NCBI GenBank assembly: GCA_021775325.1
Contig: JAJFID010000253.1
Span: 1 to 37,687, forward strand
Direction of reading: 5' to 3'
Length of the DNA stretch: 37,687 nucleotides
Source: Rhodospirillales bacterium
Lineage (GTDB): Bacteria; Pseudomonadota; Alphaproteobacteria; Rhodospirillales; Casp-alpha2
The notes under the pieces were generated by a model. It did not search any database and was not told where the DNA came from. It saw only the letters and a program-made list of their open reading frames with translations. The translations under genes were made by a program, and so were the position numbers. Below, in pieces: positions 9,699 through 17,207 of this stretch (positions are counted from its first letter, which is position 1; each line of letters opens with the position of its first letter).

Positions 9699-9734
9699 AC
9701 CCGTCCGGGTTCTCTTGTGACCACCCGAATGGGT
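9699..9734. repeat. Two ACCC-N4-GGGT mini-palindromes
   Basis: ACCCGTCCGGGT (9699-9710) and ACCCGAATGGGT (9723-9734) share the arms ACCCG and GGGT and are spaced 24 bases apart start to start, just after the stop of the dehydrogenase gene. They could be paired protein-binding sites. Alternatively the outer parts could fold (CGGGT with ACCCG over a 12-base loop) as a weak terminator. No T-tract follows directly. Confidence 0.35.
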
Positions 9735-9777
9735 AAATAATTCTGAATTTCGCGAAAAAACTACTACCGATTTTCTG

Positions 9778-9787
9778 TGGTATACCA
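9778..9787. promoter_or_regulatory. Candidate GntR-type operator (TGGTATACCA)
   Basis: A perfect ten-base palindrome lies 128 bases before the TRAP substrate-binding gene. Palindromes of the TGGT-N2-ACCA kind are typical binding sites of FCD-domain GntR regulators, which often control TRAP transport and sugar-acid or organic-acid catabolism. No GntR gene is in the window. The match could be chance, but its place in the leader of a transport operon is suggestive. Confidence 0.45.
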
Positions 9788-9915
9788 TACACTCACCTCC
9801 AATGTCCGGATGTAATCTGGACTGGAAGAATGGATTCAGCGGCTCATTGGCACACCGAACGATGCCCATGGACTGGTGAAATGACCATACCAAAAAGATA
9901 ACAGGGAGATTACTG

Positions 9916-11049
9916 ATGTCAGACAAAAAAAGGCCCTTAACCACGCCCAAAAAGGATGTGTCACGTCGCAAGTTCCTTCGTAATGCAACCGTCGCAGGCG
10001 CAGGCGCGGCGGCAACCGCTGTTGCAGCACCGCATGTTGCCAAGGCTGCTACTGTACTGAAAGTTCAGGCAGCATGGGGCGGCGGAATTTTTCTGGAAAA
10101 CGCCAAAAGCTACGTTGACCGTGTTAACAAAATGGCCGGCAGCGGCCTGAAAATCGACCTGTTGTCGGTTAATTCAGTTGTCAAAACCAGCCAGATGCAG
10201 GATGCCGTCCACCGCGGTGTTCTTGATGGTGCCCATTATGTACCAGCTTACTGGTATTCCAAGTCTCCTGCGGCGTCTCTGTTTGGTACCGGCCCGTGTT
10301 TCGGCTGGTCAGCGCAGGAAATGCTCGGCTGGATCCACTATGGCGGCGGCAAGGACCTCTTCAATGAACTGATGGGAACCCTCGGTCTCAATCTGGTCAG
10401 CTTCTTCAACAGCCCCATGCCAGCGCAGCCACTCGGGTGGTTCAAGGAAGAAATTAAAGATTCCAGCCAAATGACAGGCCTGAAGTACCGTACGGTTGGG
10501 CTTGCGGCTGACGTCTTGAACGAAATGGGCATGTCCGTCGTTCAGCTTCCCGGTGGCGAAATTCAGCCCGCCATGAAGAGTGGCCTGATTGATGCAGCCG
10601 AGTTCAACAACCCCACCTCCGACAGTGATTTCGGTATGCAGGATGTATCCAAACATTATCATCTGGCCAGTTTCCACCAGTCCCAGGAATGTTTCGAAGT
10701 CACATTCAACAAGAAAAAATTTGATTCCCTGGCACCAGAACTTCAGAGCATCCTGGAGTACGCGTCAGAAGCCGAAAATTCCAATTTCTACTGGAATAAC
10801 ACGCTTAGTTATGCCGACGATCTGATCAAATTGAAGGAAGAGCATGGTGTCAACGTCTACCGCACACCGGACTCTGTTATGTCCGATCAATTGAAGGCAT
10901 GGGATGTGGTTGTTGACCGGATTTCTGCGGAAGATCCGTTCTTTGCCAAAGTTGTTGCATCGCAGAAAGTTTATGCCAAGAAGGTGATGAACTACCTGCT
11001 TCTGAACCAGCCGGATTACGGCATCGCTTACAAGCACCACTTCGGTTGA
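9916..11049 (+). CDS. dctP: TRAP transporter substrate-binding protein, TakP-like (DctP)
   Basis: The 377-aa product is the periplasmic solute receptor of a tripartite ATP-independent transporter. A Tat-type signal (SRRKFLRN at residues 16-23, then a hydrophobic Ala-rich stretch) ends near VAKA44. The mature part resembles the TakP subgroup, which binds 2-keto acids, lactate and similar carboxylates: the LKYRTVGLAADVLNEMG segment carries the conserved carboxylate-binding Arg (R192), followed by QLPGGEIQPAMKSGLIDAAEFNNP. An AGGGAG ribosome site lies 7 bases before the ATG. It is the first gene of dctP-Q-M, but two inverted repeats separate it from dctQ, which would allow the receptor to be made in excess. 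The ligand is probably a small organic acid; its identity cannot be read from the sequence. Confidence 0.93.
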   Translation: MSDKKRPLTTPKKDVSRRKFLRNATVAGAGAAATAVAAPHVAKAATVLKVQAAWGGGIFLENAKSYVDRVNKMAGSGLKIDLLSVNSVVKTSQMQDAVHRGVLDGAHYVPAYWYSKSPAASLFGTGPCFGWSAQEMLGWIHYGGGKDLFNELMGTLGLNLVSFFNSPMPAQPLGWFKEEIKDSSQMTGLKYRTVGLAADVLNEMGMSVVQLPGGEIQPAMKSGLIDAAEFNNPTSDSDFGMQDVSKHYHLASFHQSQECFEVTFNKKKFDSLAPELQSILEYASEAENSNFYWNNTLSYADDLIKLKEEHGVNVYRTPDSVMSDQLKAWDVVVDRISAEDPFFAKVVASQKVYAKKVMNYLLLNQPDYGIAYKHHFG

Positions 11050-11099
11050 TCTGATCAATCAAGCCTTGCGACACGATGTCGCGGGAACAACCAGTTTTG

Positions 11100-11125
11100 G
11101 AGGGACAGCCCACGGGCTGTCCCTC
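11100..11125 (+). terminator. Intercistronic hairpin between dctP and dctQ
   Basis: GAGGGACAGCC (11100-11110) pairs perfectly with GGCTGTCCCTC (11115-11125) around a four-base CACG loop, 50 bases after the dctP stop. It is G+C rich but is followed by TAGTATCTGG rather than a T-tract. It is better read as a partial terminator or as a hairpin protecting the dctP message than as a full terminator. Confidence 0.7.
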
Positions 11126-11145
11126 TAGTATCTGGTCCGGTTGGT

Positions 11146-11181
11146 AATACCTAACATTTGGTCACTCGTGTGTTAGGTATT
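11146..11181. repeat. Inverted repeat before dctQ (AATACCTAACA / TGTTAGGTATT)
   Basis: Two perfect 11-base arms (11146-11156 and 11171-11181) flank a 14-base spacer, ending 34 bases before the dctQ GTG start. The spacing suits either an RNA hairpin or a two-turn regulator site. It is independent of the hairpin immediately upstream. Confidence 0.6.
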
Positions 11182-11214
11182 GCGTAGCAGGCCCAGAAGG
11201 CGGGAGACCAATCC

Positions 11215-11787
11215 GTGATATCGATTATTCATGCAATTGAAAGTTTAAGCATCTGGGTAGGCCGTGCTTTTGGCTGGTGCATCCTGATTTTGACCTTTTC
11301 GGTCGCTTACGAAGTCTTTGTCCGATATGTGCTCAACTCCCCGACTGTGTGGGTGTTCGACATGATGGTGCAGATGTATGGTGCGCTGTTCCTGATGGCC
11401 GGACCGTACGCGCTGGCGCAGGATACCCACGTGCGGGCCGATGTGATTTACCGGTTCCTGCAACCGCGCGGGCAGGCCAGGCTGGATTTGCTGTTGTATA
11501 TCGTTTTCTTTTTCCCTGGCATGGCTGCCCTGTTCTGGTTTGGTTGGGAAATCGCCTCTGACTCGTGGCGCTACAAGGAAGTTAGCTGGAACAGCCCGGC
11601 CCGAATTCAGGTTTACTACTTTAAAACCCTGATCCCGCTGGCCGGTGCTTTGTTCATTGTACAGGGCGTAGCGGAATGCATGCGCTGCTACCTCGCCATA
11701 AAGACCAATCGGTGGCTACCCCGTCTTGAAGATTCCAGGGAAACTGAAGACCTTCTCAAAGGCCAGGCAACAGGACTCGAAATCTGA
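11215..11787 (+). CDS. dctQ: TRAP transporter small permease DctQ
   Basis: The 190-aa product is the four-helix small membrane subunit of a TRAP transporter, which couples receptor and large subunit. Helices lie at about residues 10-32, 45-65, 85-108 and 128-150. The VRYVLNSPTVWVFDMMVQMYGALFLMAGPYAL segment after helix 1 is typical of the family. The start is GTG at 11215, supported by GGGAGA about 9 bases upstream and by the immediate lead into helix 1. It follows dctP by 165 bases containing two inverted repeats, and precedes dctM by 49 bases. Confidence 0.92.
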   Translation: MISIIHAIESLSIWVGRAFGWCILILTFSVAYEVFVRYVLNSPTVWVFDMMVQMYGALFLMAGPYALAQDTHVRADVIYRFLQPRGQARLDLLLYIVFFFPGMAALFWFGWEIASDSWRYKEVSWNSPARIQVYYFKTLIPLAGALFIVQGVAECMRCYLAIKTNRWLPRLEDSRETEDLLKGQATGLEI

Positions 11788-11836
11788 TGACCTTCCATTC
11801 AGTAACTCAATTTGTTGAGACGGAGAATCCGGCCAG

Positions 11837-13204
11837 ATGACGAACCCCGAAGTAGCAATCCTGATGCTGTCCCTGTTTATTGTGATGGTGTTGTTCGGAT
11901 TTCCGGTCGCCTTCACCCTGCTCGCCATGGGTGTCGGTTTTGGCTATTACGCCTACATGGACGCGGGCAGCATCCAGACCATTGCAGATGCCTTTAGCAA
12001 TAACATTTTTTATCTGCTGAACCAGAACACCTATTCCGTGATGGAAAACGATACGCTGGTTGCCATACCGTTGTTTCTATTTATGGGCTACGTGGTCGAA
12101 AGGGCCAACATCGTCAACAAGCTTTTCTACTCGCTGCAGATGGCAGCGCGTAATTTGCCGGGCTCCATGGCCATTGCAGCGCTGATCACTTGCGCCGTAT
12201 TTTCAACGGCCAGTGGTATCGTTGGCGCGGTTGTAACCCTGATGGGATTACTGGCATTTCCAGCTATGGCCAAGGCCCACTATGACAAGAGTTTTGCGTC
12301 CGGCGTCATCTGCGCCGGTGGCACGCTTGGCATCCTTATACCGCCTTCGATCATGCTGATCGTCTATGCGGCAATTGCTGAATTATCACCGTTGCGCCTG
12401 TATGCGGCGGCCATGCTGCCGGGACTGTTGCTGGCAGGATCGTATATTGTCTATGTTATTGTTCGGGTCATGATTAATCCTTCCATCGCGCCCAAGCCGC
12501 GCGAGGAGGATGTGCCGCCACGCCGTGTTGTTTACTGGCAATTGTTAACCTCATTCGTTCCGCTGACCGCCCTGATCATGCTGGTTCTTGGTTCCATTCT
12601 GGGCGGCCTTGCAACGCCGGCCGAAGCGGCAGCGATGGGCGCGTTTGGCGGACTCATTCTGGCCGGGCTATACCGCTCCCTCAGTTGGGGAATGCTGAAG
12701 GACTCCGTTTATTTGACTGCCAAGGCGACGGCAATGGTCTGTTGGCTGTTTGTTGGTTCCTGGACATTTGCCTCAGTGTTTTCATACCTGGGTGGTCACG
12801 AAATTATCGAGCATTTCATTCTCGGATTTAACCTGGCACCCTGGCAGTTCCTGGTCCTCGTGCAACTCATTATCTTCCTGTTAGGGTGGCCGCTGGAGTG
12901 GTCGGAAATCCTGATCATCTTTGTACCGATCTTCCTGCCCATGCTGGATACCTTTGGCGTGAACCCCTATTTCTTTGCCATGTTGGTGGCGCTTAACCTC
13001 CAAACGTCATTCCTCACGCCGCCTATGGCCATGTCCGCCTACTACCTGAAGGGGGTTTTGGGAAACTTGATCGAATTGATGGATATCTTCAGAGGCATCA
13101 TGCCGTACCTCGCCATCGTGATATCGATCATGGTCCTGATGTATCAGTTCCCCGGAATTGCCTTGTGGTTACCAGACGTTCTGTTCGGTAAATACATCCC
13201 GTAG
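11837..13204 (+). CDS. dctM: TRAP transporter large permease DctM
   Basis: The 455-aa product is the large, ion-coupled transport subunit, with roughly a dozen membrane helices. Family marks are the N-terminal LSLFIVMVLFGFPVAFTLLAMGVGFGYYAYMD, the NDTLVAIPLFLFMGYVVERANIVNKLFYS segment, the ICAGGTLGILIPPSIMLIVYAAIAELS segment (an ion- and substrate-site region), and the closing LNLQTSFLTPPMAMSAYYLKGV. A GGAGA ribosome site stands about 8 bases before the ATG. A further small membrane-protein gene starts 35 bases downstream. Confidence 0.95.
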   Translation: MTNPEVAILMLSLFIVMVLFGFPVAFTLLAMGVGFGYYAYMDAGSIQTIADAFSNNIFYLLNQNTYSVMENDTLVAIPLFLFMGYVVERANIVNKLFYSLQMAARNLPGSMAIAALITCAVFSTASGIVGAVVTLMGLLAFPAMAKAHYDKSFASGVICAGGTLGILIPPSIMLIVYAAIAELSPLRLYAAAMLPGLLLAGSYIVYVIVRVMINPSIAPKPREEDVPPRRVVYWQLLTSFVPLTALIMLVLGSILGGLATPAEAAAMGAFGGLILAGLYRSLSWGMLKDSVYLTAKATAMVCWLFVGSWTFASVFSYLGGHEIIEHFILGFNLAPWQFLVLVQLIIFLLGWPLEWSEILIIFVPIFLPMLDTFGVNPYFFAMLVALNLQTSFLTPPMAMSAYYLKGVLGNLIELMDIFRGIMPYLAIVISIMVLMYQFPGIALWLPDVLFGKYIP

Positions 13205-13239
13205 GAACTGCGCGACCTGAATAATGGAGTACACAAACC

Positions 13240-13440
13240 ATGTCACCAGAACTCATTGAAAAACTTTCCGCCTTAACCGGGACCTTTTTGGTTTCTGTGT
13301 TTGTTCTCGGATTGGCCTATAGCATATCCACTGGTGCGGCCGGTTTTTGGGGCGGCCTTCCGTTCTGGGTAATCTGCTTCGGTATACTGCCACTGATCCT
13401 TTTTGATTTCTGGGATACATGTTACCGCAAGAAGCCCTGA
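13240..13440 (+). CDS. 66-aa two-helix membrane protein in the TRAP operon
   Basis: I do not recognise a named family. The 66-residue product has two predicted membrane helices (about residues 13-32 and 36-55, the second running FWVICFGILPLILFDFW) and a short basic tail ending in RKKP. A GGAG ribosome site lies about 14 bases before the ATG; that spacing is long. It starts 35 bases after dctM on the same strand and ends 61 bases before the chosen start of amidase 1. Its size and place suggest an accessory subunit of the transporter or a membrane microprotein, but this is inference only. Confidence 0.7.
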   Translation: MSPELIEKLSALTGTFLVSVFVLGLAYSISTGAAGFWGGLPFWVICFGILPLILFDFWDTCYRKKP

Positions 13441-13501
13441 TGAATTTACCGCCAGCAACTATAAAAAATACATTATCCGGCGAAGACAGGACCTGCTGCG
13501 C

Positions 13502-14827
13502 ATGTCATTGATCGAATTGTCTGCTACCGACGCCGTTGAAAAGATACGCAACGGCGAAATTACATCGGAAGAGCTGGTCCAGGCCTGCCTCGAAAGAATC
13601 GATCAGGTGGACGGCGATGTCCAGGCATGGGCACACCTGAAACCTGAGTATGCCCTTGAACAGGCGCGCCAACTGGATCAACGGAGGAGTGCGGGCGGCC
13701 CAATGGGCCTGCTTCACGGCATTCCGGTTGGTATAAAGGATATTTGCGACACCAAACTGTTGCCGACTGAAAACGGTACAGTCCTTGATTCAGGCCGTCT
13801 ACCCATGGAAGACAGCCGTGTCGTCAGCCTGCTTCGGGAAGCTGGCGCGGTCATCATGGGTAAAACCGTGACGACGGAACTCGCCGTGTATGGACCGGGC
13901 AAAACCCGAAATCCGCACAACACCGAACATACACCGGGGGGCTCGTCCAGCGGCTCGGCGGCGGCGGTCGCATCCTACATGGTGCCACTGGCCATCGGCA
14001 GCCAAACCAACGGGTCCATCATTCGTCCTGCGTCCTATTGCGGTGTTGTCGGTTTCAAGCCAACCCACGGATTGATTCCCAGATCGGGCGTCCTTTGCCA
14101 GTCACCGCCGCTTGACACCATTGGAACATTCGCGCGCGGCCTCGAAGACATTGCATTGATATCCGAGGTGCTCGTGGCTTACGACCCGGACGACCGGCAC
14201 ACCGTCGTTAGGGCACGCCCGCCGCTCAGGGACGTATTGGCCACCGAGCCGCCCATGCGGCCTATGGTCGCTTTCGCCAGAACTGCTGTGTGGGACCAGG
14301 CGGACGACGCAACGCAGGAAGCGTTTGAGGAACTCGTTGAGGTCCTGGGTGATGACTGCAGTGACCTGCCACTGTCAGAACCATTCAACGGCCTTGTCGG
14401 TATGCACCGCAATATTATGTACGCCGATCTTGCGAAAAATTTCTCCCACTACTACAAGCGTGGAAAGGACCAGCTAACCGACACACTCTGTGAGATGATC
14501 GAGGCGGGTCAAAAGGTTAGCGCCGTTGATTACAATACGGCAATTGACGGCCAAGCCCTGCTCAATGCCGGCCTGGACCTTGTGTTTGAGCACTATGACA
14601 TGATTATTACACCTGCAACGACGGGCGAAGCACCACTTGGTCTGGATGCAACGGGCAGCCCTGTCTTCAATACTCTGGCAACCTACTGCGGTGTTCCAGC
14701 CGTCACTCTGCCGCTTATGGACGGCCCGAACGGCCTCCCCCTTGGTGTCCAGGTTATCGGTCCTCGTGGCGACGATGCCCGGTTGCTGCGCAACGCCAAA
14801 TGGCTTATGCAGCGGGTATTGGGTTGA
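13502..14827 (+). CDS. Amidase-signature family amidase 1
   Basis: The 441-aa product is an amidase-signature hydrolase, which cleaves carboxamides to acid plus ammonia through a Ser-cisSer-Lys triad. The triad is K79 (in PVGIKDICDT), S148 (first Ser of GGSSSGS) and S172 (in SQTNGSIIRPA). The spacing (69 and 24 residues) matches malonamidase E2. The region around the triad (TPGGSSSGSAAAV, then IIRPASYCGVVGFKP) is typical of that branch. One oddity is Asn in QTNGS where most members, including the paralogue downstream, have Gly. I chose ATG 13502 because the frame upstream of it overlaps the preceding gene and the family N-terminus (MSLIELSATDAVEKI) begins here; an in-frame upstream ATG at 13403 is unlikely. 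It is followed 36 bases later by amidase 2. Confidence 0.93.
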   Translation: MSLIELSATDAVEKIRNGEITSEELVQACLERIDQVDGDVQAWAHLKPEYALEQARQLDQRRSAGGPMGLLHGIPVGIKDICDTKLLPTENGTVLDSGRLPMEDSRVVSLLREAGAVIMGKTVTTELAVYGPGKTRNPHNTEHTPGGSSSGSAAAVASYMVPLAIGSQTNGSIIRPASYCGVVGFKPTHGLIPRSGVLCQSPPLDTIGTFARGLEDIALISEVLVAYDPDDRHTVVRARPPLRDVLATEPPMRPMVAFARTAVWDQADDATQEAFEELVEVLGDDCSDLPLSEPFNGLVGMHRNIMYADLAKNFSHYYKRGKDQLTDTLCEMIEAGQKVSAVDYNTAIDGQALLNAGLDLVFEHYDMIITPATTGEAPLGLDATGSPVFNTLATYCGVPAVTLPLMDGPNGLPLGVQVIGPRGDDARLLRNAKWLMQRVLG

Positions 14828-14863
14828 TCCGCCTGACCGGGTGAAACGAGCGGGAATACTGAT

Positions 14864-16204
14864 ATGTTCAAGAGTCGCATGGGTCTGTGCAAGATGAGCC
14901 TGGCCGAAGGTGTCGAAACTGTCCGTAGCGGAAAATTTCAAGCTGTTGATTTTGTAAAAAGCTGCCTGTCAAGAATCGACGACAAAGAGGTCGAGATTGG
15001 CGCATGGGCTTACCTGAACGAGGTCGCGGCCCTGGAGGCCGCAGAATCCCGTGACAGTTATAATCAGCAGGGAGCCTCACTGGGTGCGCTTCATGGCATG
15101 CCTATCGGTATCAAGGATATTATTGATACCGCCTACATGCCGACCGAGTATGGATCAACGCTCTATGCCGGACGCCTTCCTAAAACCGACGCTGTGGTCA
15201 TCGAACGCCTCCGCCTTGCCGGTGCTGTCATCATGGGCAAGACTGTAACGGCGGAACTGGCGAACTGTGGTCCTGGCAAGACTCGTAATCCCCACAATCC
15301 TGATCATACCCCGGGTGGATCCTCAAGTGGATCGGCGGCCGCAGTGGCATCTTTCATGGTACCGGGTGCGTTGGGCACACAAACCGGTGGCTCGGTCATT
15401 CGACCGGCATCTTATTGTGGTGTTTACGGCTTCAAGCCTACATATGGCCTGATTCCGCGCACCGGTGTATTGATGCAATCCTTTTCCCATGACCAGATCG
15501 GCACGTTTGCCCGAACTGTCGAGGACATTGCCATGTTGACCGAAGTGCTGATCGGGCCAGACGTCGGTGACGATGCGACCACCACCCTCAAAGCGCCAGT
15601 AAAGCTCTCGGACATTGCCACGTCCGAGCCGCCAGCGAGCGTCAGACTGGCCTTTGCCCGGACACCTATGTGGGAACATGCCGAACCAGCAACGCAAACC
15701 ATCTTCGAGAACCTGCGCGAGACACTTGCTGATCATGCGGATGAGGTGGACCTGCCCGATGCCTTCAACAACCTCATGGCATGGCACCGGACTGTCGTCG
15801 AAGCGGAATGCGCCGAAGCCTACATCAAGGAGTATGAAGCGGGTGAAGGATATATCCATGCGGACCTGCGCGCGCAGATCGAACGCGGACGTGATATCCG
15901 GGCCGCCGATTTTATTGCCGCGCTCAAGAAACGCACATATCTGAATGCCCTGCTGGACGAAACTTTTGACACATACGACGCCATTCTGACGCCTGCCGCA
16001 ACGGGTGAGGCCCCCGAGGGGCTGGAGAGCACCGGCGATCCGGTGTTTTGCTCGACATGGAGTTTCTGCGGCACCCCTGCTATTTCCCTGCCGTTGTTAG
16101 AGGGTGAAACGGGCCTGCCGATCGGCGTTCAGCTTGTCGGTCGCTGGGGTGATGATGCCCGCCTGCTCAGAACCGCCAACTGGTTAGCCAACAAACCGGC
16201 GTGA
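14864..16204 (+). CDS. Amidase-signature family amidase 2 (paralogue of amidase 1)
   Basis: The 446-aa product is a second amidase-signature enzyme, clearly a paralogue of amidase 1: the core around the triad is nearly the same (KTRNPHN, TPGGSSSGSAAAV, then RPASYCGVYGFKP). The triad is K84, S153 and S177, with the usual GTQTGGSVIRPA context. The region after residue 230 differs more, which suggests different substrates. The ATG at 14864 has a GCGGGAA site about 8 bases upstream. ATG 14879 (residue 6) would give the same N-terminal length as amidase 1 and is an alternative. It ends 8 bases from the stop of the convergent hydrolase gene. Confidence 0.93.
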   Translation: MFKSRMGLCKMSLAEGVETVRSGKFQAVDFVKSCLSRIDDKEVEIGAWAYLNEVAALEAAESRDSYNQQGASLGALHGMPIGIKDIIDTAYMPTEYGSTLYAGRLPKTDAVVIERLRLAGAVIMGKTVTAELANCGPGKTRNPHNPDHTPGGSSSGSAAAVASFMVPGALGTQTGGSVIRPASYCGVYGFKPTYGLIPRTGVLMQSFSHDQIGTFARTVEDIAMLTEVLIGPDVGDDATTTLKAPVKLSDIATSEPPASVRLAFARTPMWEHAEPATQTIFENLRETLADHADEVDLPDAFNNLMAWHRTVVEAECAEAYIKEYEAGEGYIHADLRAQIERGRDIRAADFIAALKKRTYLNALLDETFDTYDAILTPAATGEAPEGLESTGDPVFCSTWSFCGTPAISLPLLEGETGLPIGVQLVGRWGDDARLLRTANWLANKPA

Positions 16205-16212
16205 CGAGAAAC

Positions 16213-16989
16213 CTAACCCGTGTGCTTTAGCAAAAAATCGCGCACGGGCGGCCCGACCCGCTCCGGCCCCTCAATGAGGATGGAGTGTTTGATGTTATCC
16301 AGAATAACCAGTTCAGAATCCGGCAATAGTTCCGCCATGAACATGTTATGGCGCGGGCTGCAGGCGCCGTCCAGTTCGCCCGTTAGCACCAGACAGGGAC
16401 ACGCTACCTCGTGTAGCCAGGGGGCCATTTCAGTTTCCGCATAAATATGAAAAACGCTGAGGAAAACGTCATCGGGTGTGTCATTAACCTGCTTGATGCG
16501 CGTCTCGATCAGATCGGGACGGGCGGCAATAAATTCATCCGTATACCAGCGCGCGACCAGTGTGCTGAGTACGGGTACAATCCCCTGCTCCTCCATAGCG
16601 GAAATTACGCCCTGTAATTTGGCCCGGTCTTCATCTGTACGACCGGCTGCCGTGCTGAGCAGTCCCACACTGAGTGTGCGGTTCGGGTGGGCATGGGCAT
16701 AAGCAGGACCAATCATGCCACCCAGTGAGTGACCGACCACGTGAATCTGCTCATGTCCCAGTTTCGCGCGCAGCGCTTCCAGGTCTTCTACCAGTTGAGT
16801 CAACGTATAAGGCACCGGCGGCACGGGGCTTTCGCCATGGCCACGCAAATCATAACTGACGCAGGTAAAATGATCGCGCAGAACGGGGATGATGCCATCC
16901 CAGGTTATTTTGCGCGACCCGATCCCGTGTACCATGTAGAGCGGTGGCCCCGCCCCTTCGATCCGGTATGAAACGTCTACCGCAACCAT
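16213..16989 (-). CDS. Alpha/beta-fold hydrolase (3-oxoadipate enol-lactonase-like)
   Basis: The 258-aa product is a standard alpha/beta hydrolase. The HG oxyanion motif is at residues 21-22 (MVHGIGS), the nucleophile elbow GHSLGG contains S88, and the acid and base are D207 (GELDGACSP) and H235 (NIKHSIL). The compact length and the DLRGHGES segment resemble the PcaD-like branch, which opens lactones such as 3-oxoadipate enol-lactone, but related enzymes cleave esters or C-C bonds. It lies 3 bases downstream of the 4-OT-like gene, which itself follows the flavin oxidoreductase by 20 bases, so the three form one operon. Its likely role is a hydrolytic step on the product of the first two enzymes. 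Confidence 0.9.
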   Translation of the reverse strand: MVAVDVSYRIEGAGPPLYMVHGIGSRKITWDGIIPVLRDHFTCVSYDLRGHGESPVPPVPYTLTQLVEDLEALRAKLGHEQIHVVGHSLGGMIGPAYAHAHPNRTLSVGLLSTAAGRTDEDRAKLQGVISAMEEQGIVPVLSTLVARWYTDEFIAARPDLIETRIKQVNDTPDDVFLSVFHIYAETEMAPWLHEVACPCLVLTGELDGACSPRHNMFMAELLPDSELVILDNIKHSILIEGPERVGPPVRDFLLKHTG

Positions 16990-16992
16990 CGT

Positions 16993-17187
16993 CTAGTCTG
17001 GATACTTATCAATGGCATGAACACCGCCGATACCCACGTCTTCTTTTTCGAACTCATTGATGAAAATGTAGATACCATCCGGTTTACCACCAACGGCGCG
17101 CACATAACCCTCGGTCAGTTCCTTGACGAGAGCTTTTTTTTGCTCGCGGGTTTTTCCGGCGAGCATCTCAACATTGATAGAGGGCAT
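16993..17187 (-). CDS. 4-oxalocrotonate tautomerase-like protein
   Basis: The 64-aa product is a tautomerase-superfamily subunit. Family members move a proton between carbon atoms of enol and keto acids using the amino-terminal proline left after Met removal. Here Pro follows the start Met directly, and EQKKALVKELTEG and the GIGG segment fit the classic 4-OT fold. Counting from Pro1, position 11 is Lys and position 39 is Tyr, where classic 4-OT has catalytic Arg at both. This suggests a different substrate or reaction. An AAAGGAT ribosome site precedes the ATG. It sits between a luciferase-like oxidoreductase and an alpha/beta hydrolase in one operon, in line with a ring or enol intermediate being isomerised. 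Confidence 0.88.
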   Translation of the reverse strand: MPSINVEMLAGKTREQKKALVKELTEGYVRAVGGKPDGIYIFINEFEKEDVGIGGVHAIDKYPD

Positions 17188-17207
17188 TCAAATATCCTTT
17201 TCGCGTA

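Noticed and set aside
9489-10043. 184-codon minus-strand frame across the dehydrogenase/dctP gap
   Set aside because: Overlaps both real genes, including the Tat signal of dctP, and shows no recognisable domain; the gap looks regulatory.
13403-13501. N-terminal extension of amidase 1 from ATG 13403
   Set aside because: It overlaps the 66-aa gene in another frame, adds 33 residues unlike the family, and amidase 2 starts at the equivalent of 13502.
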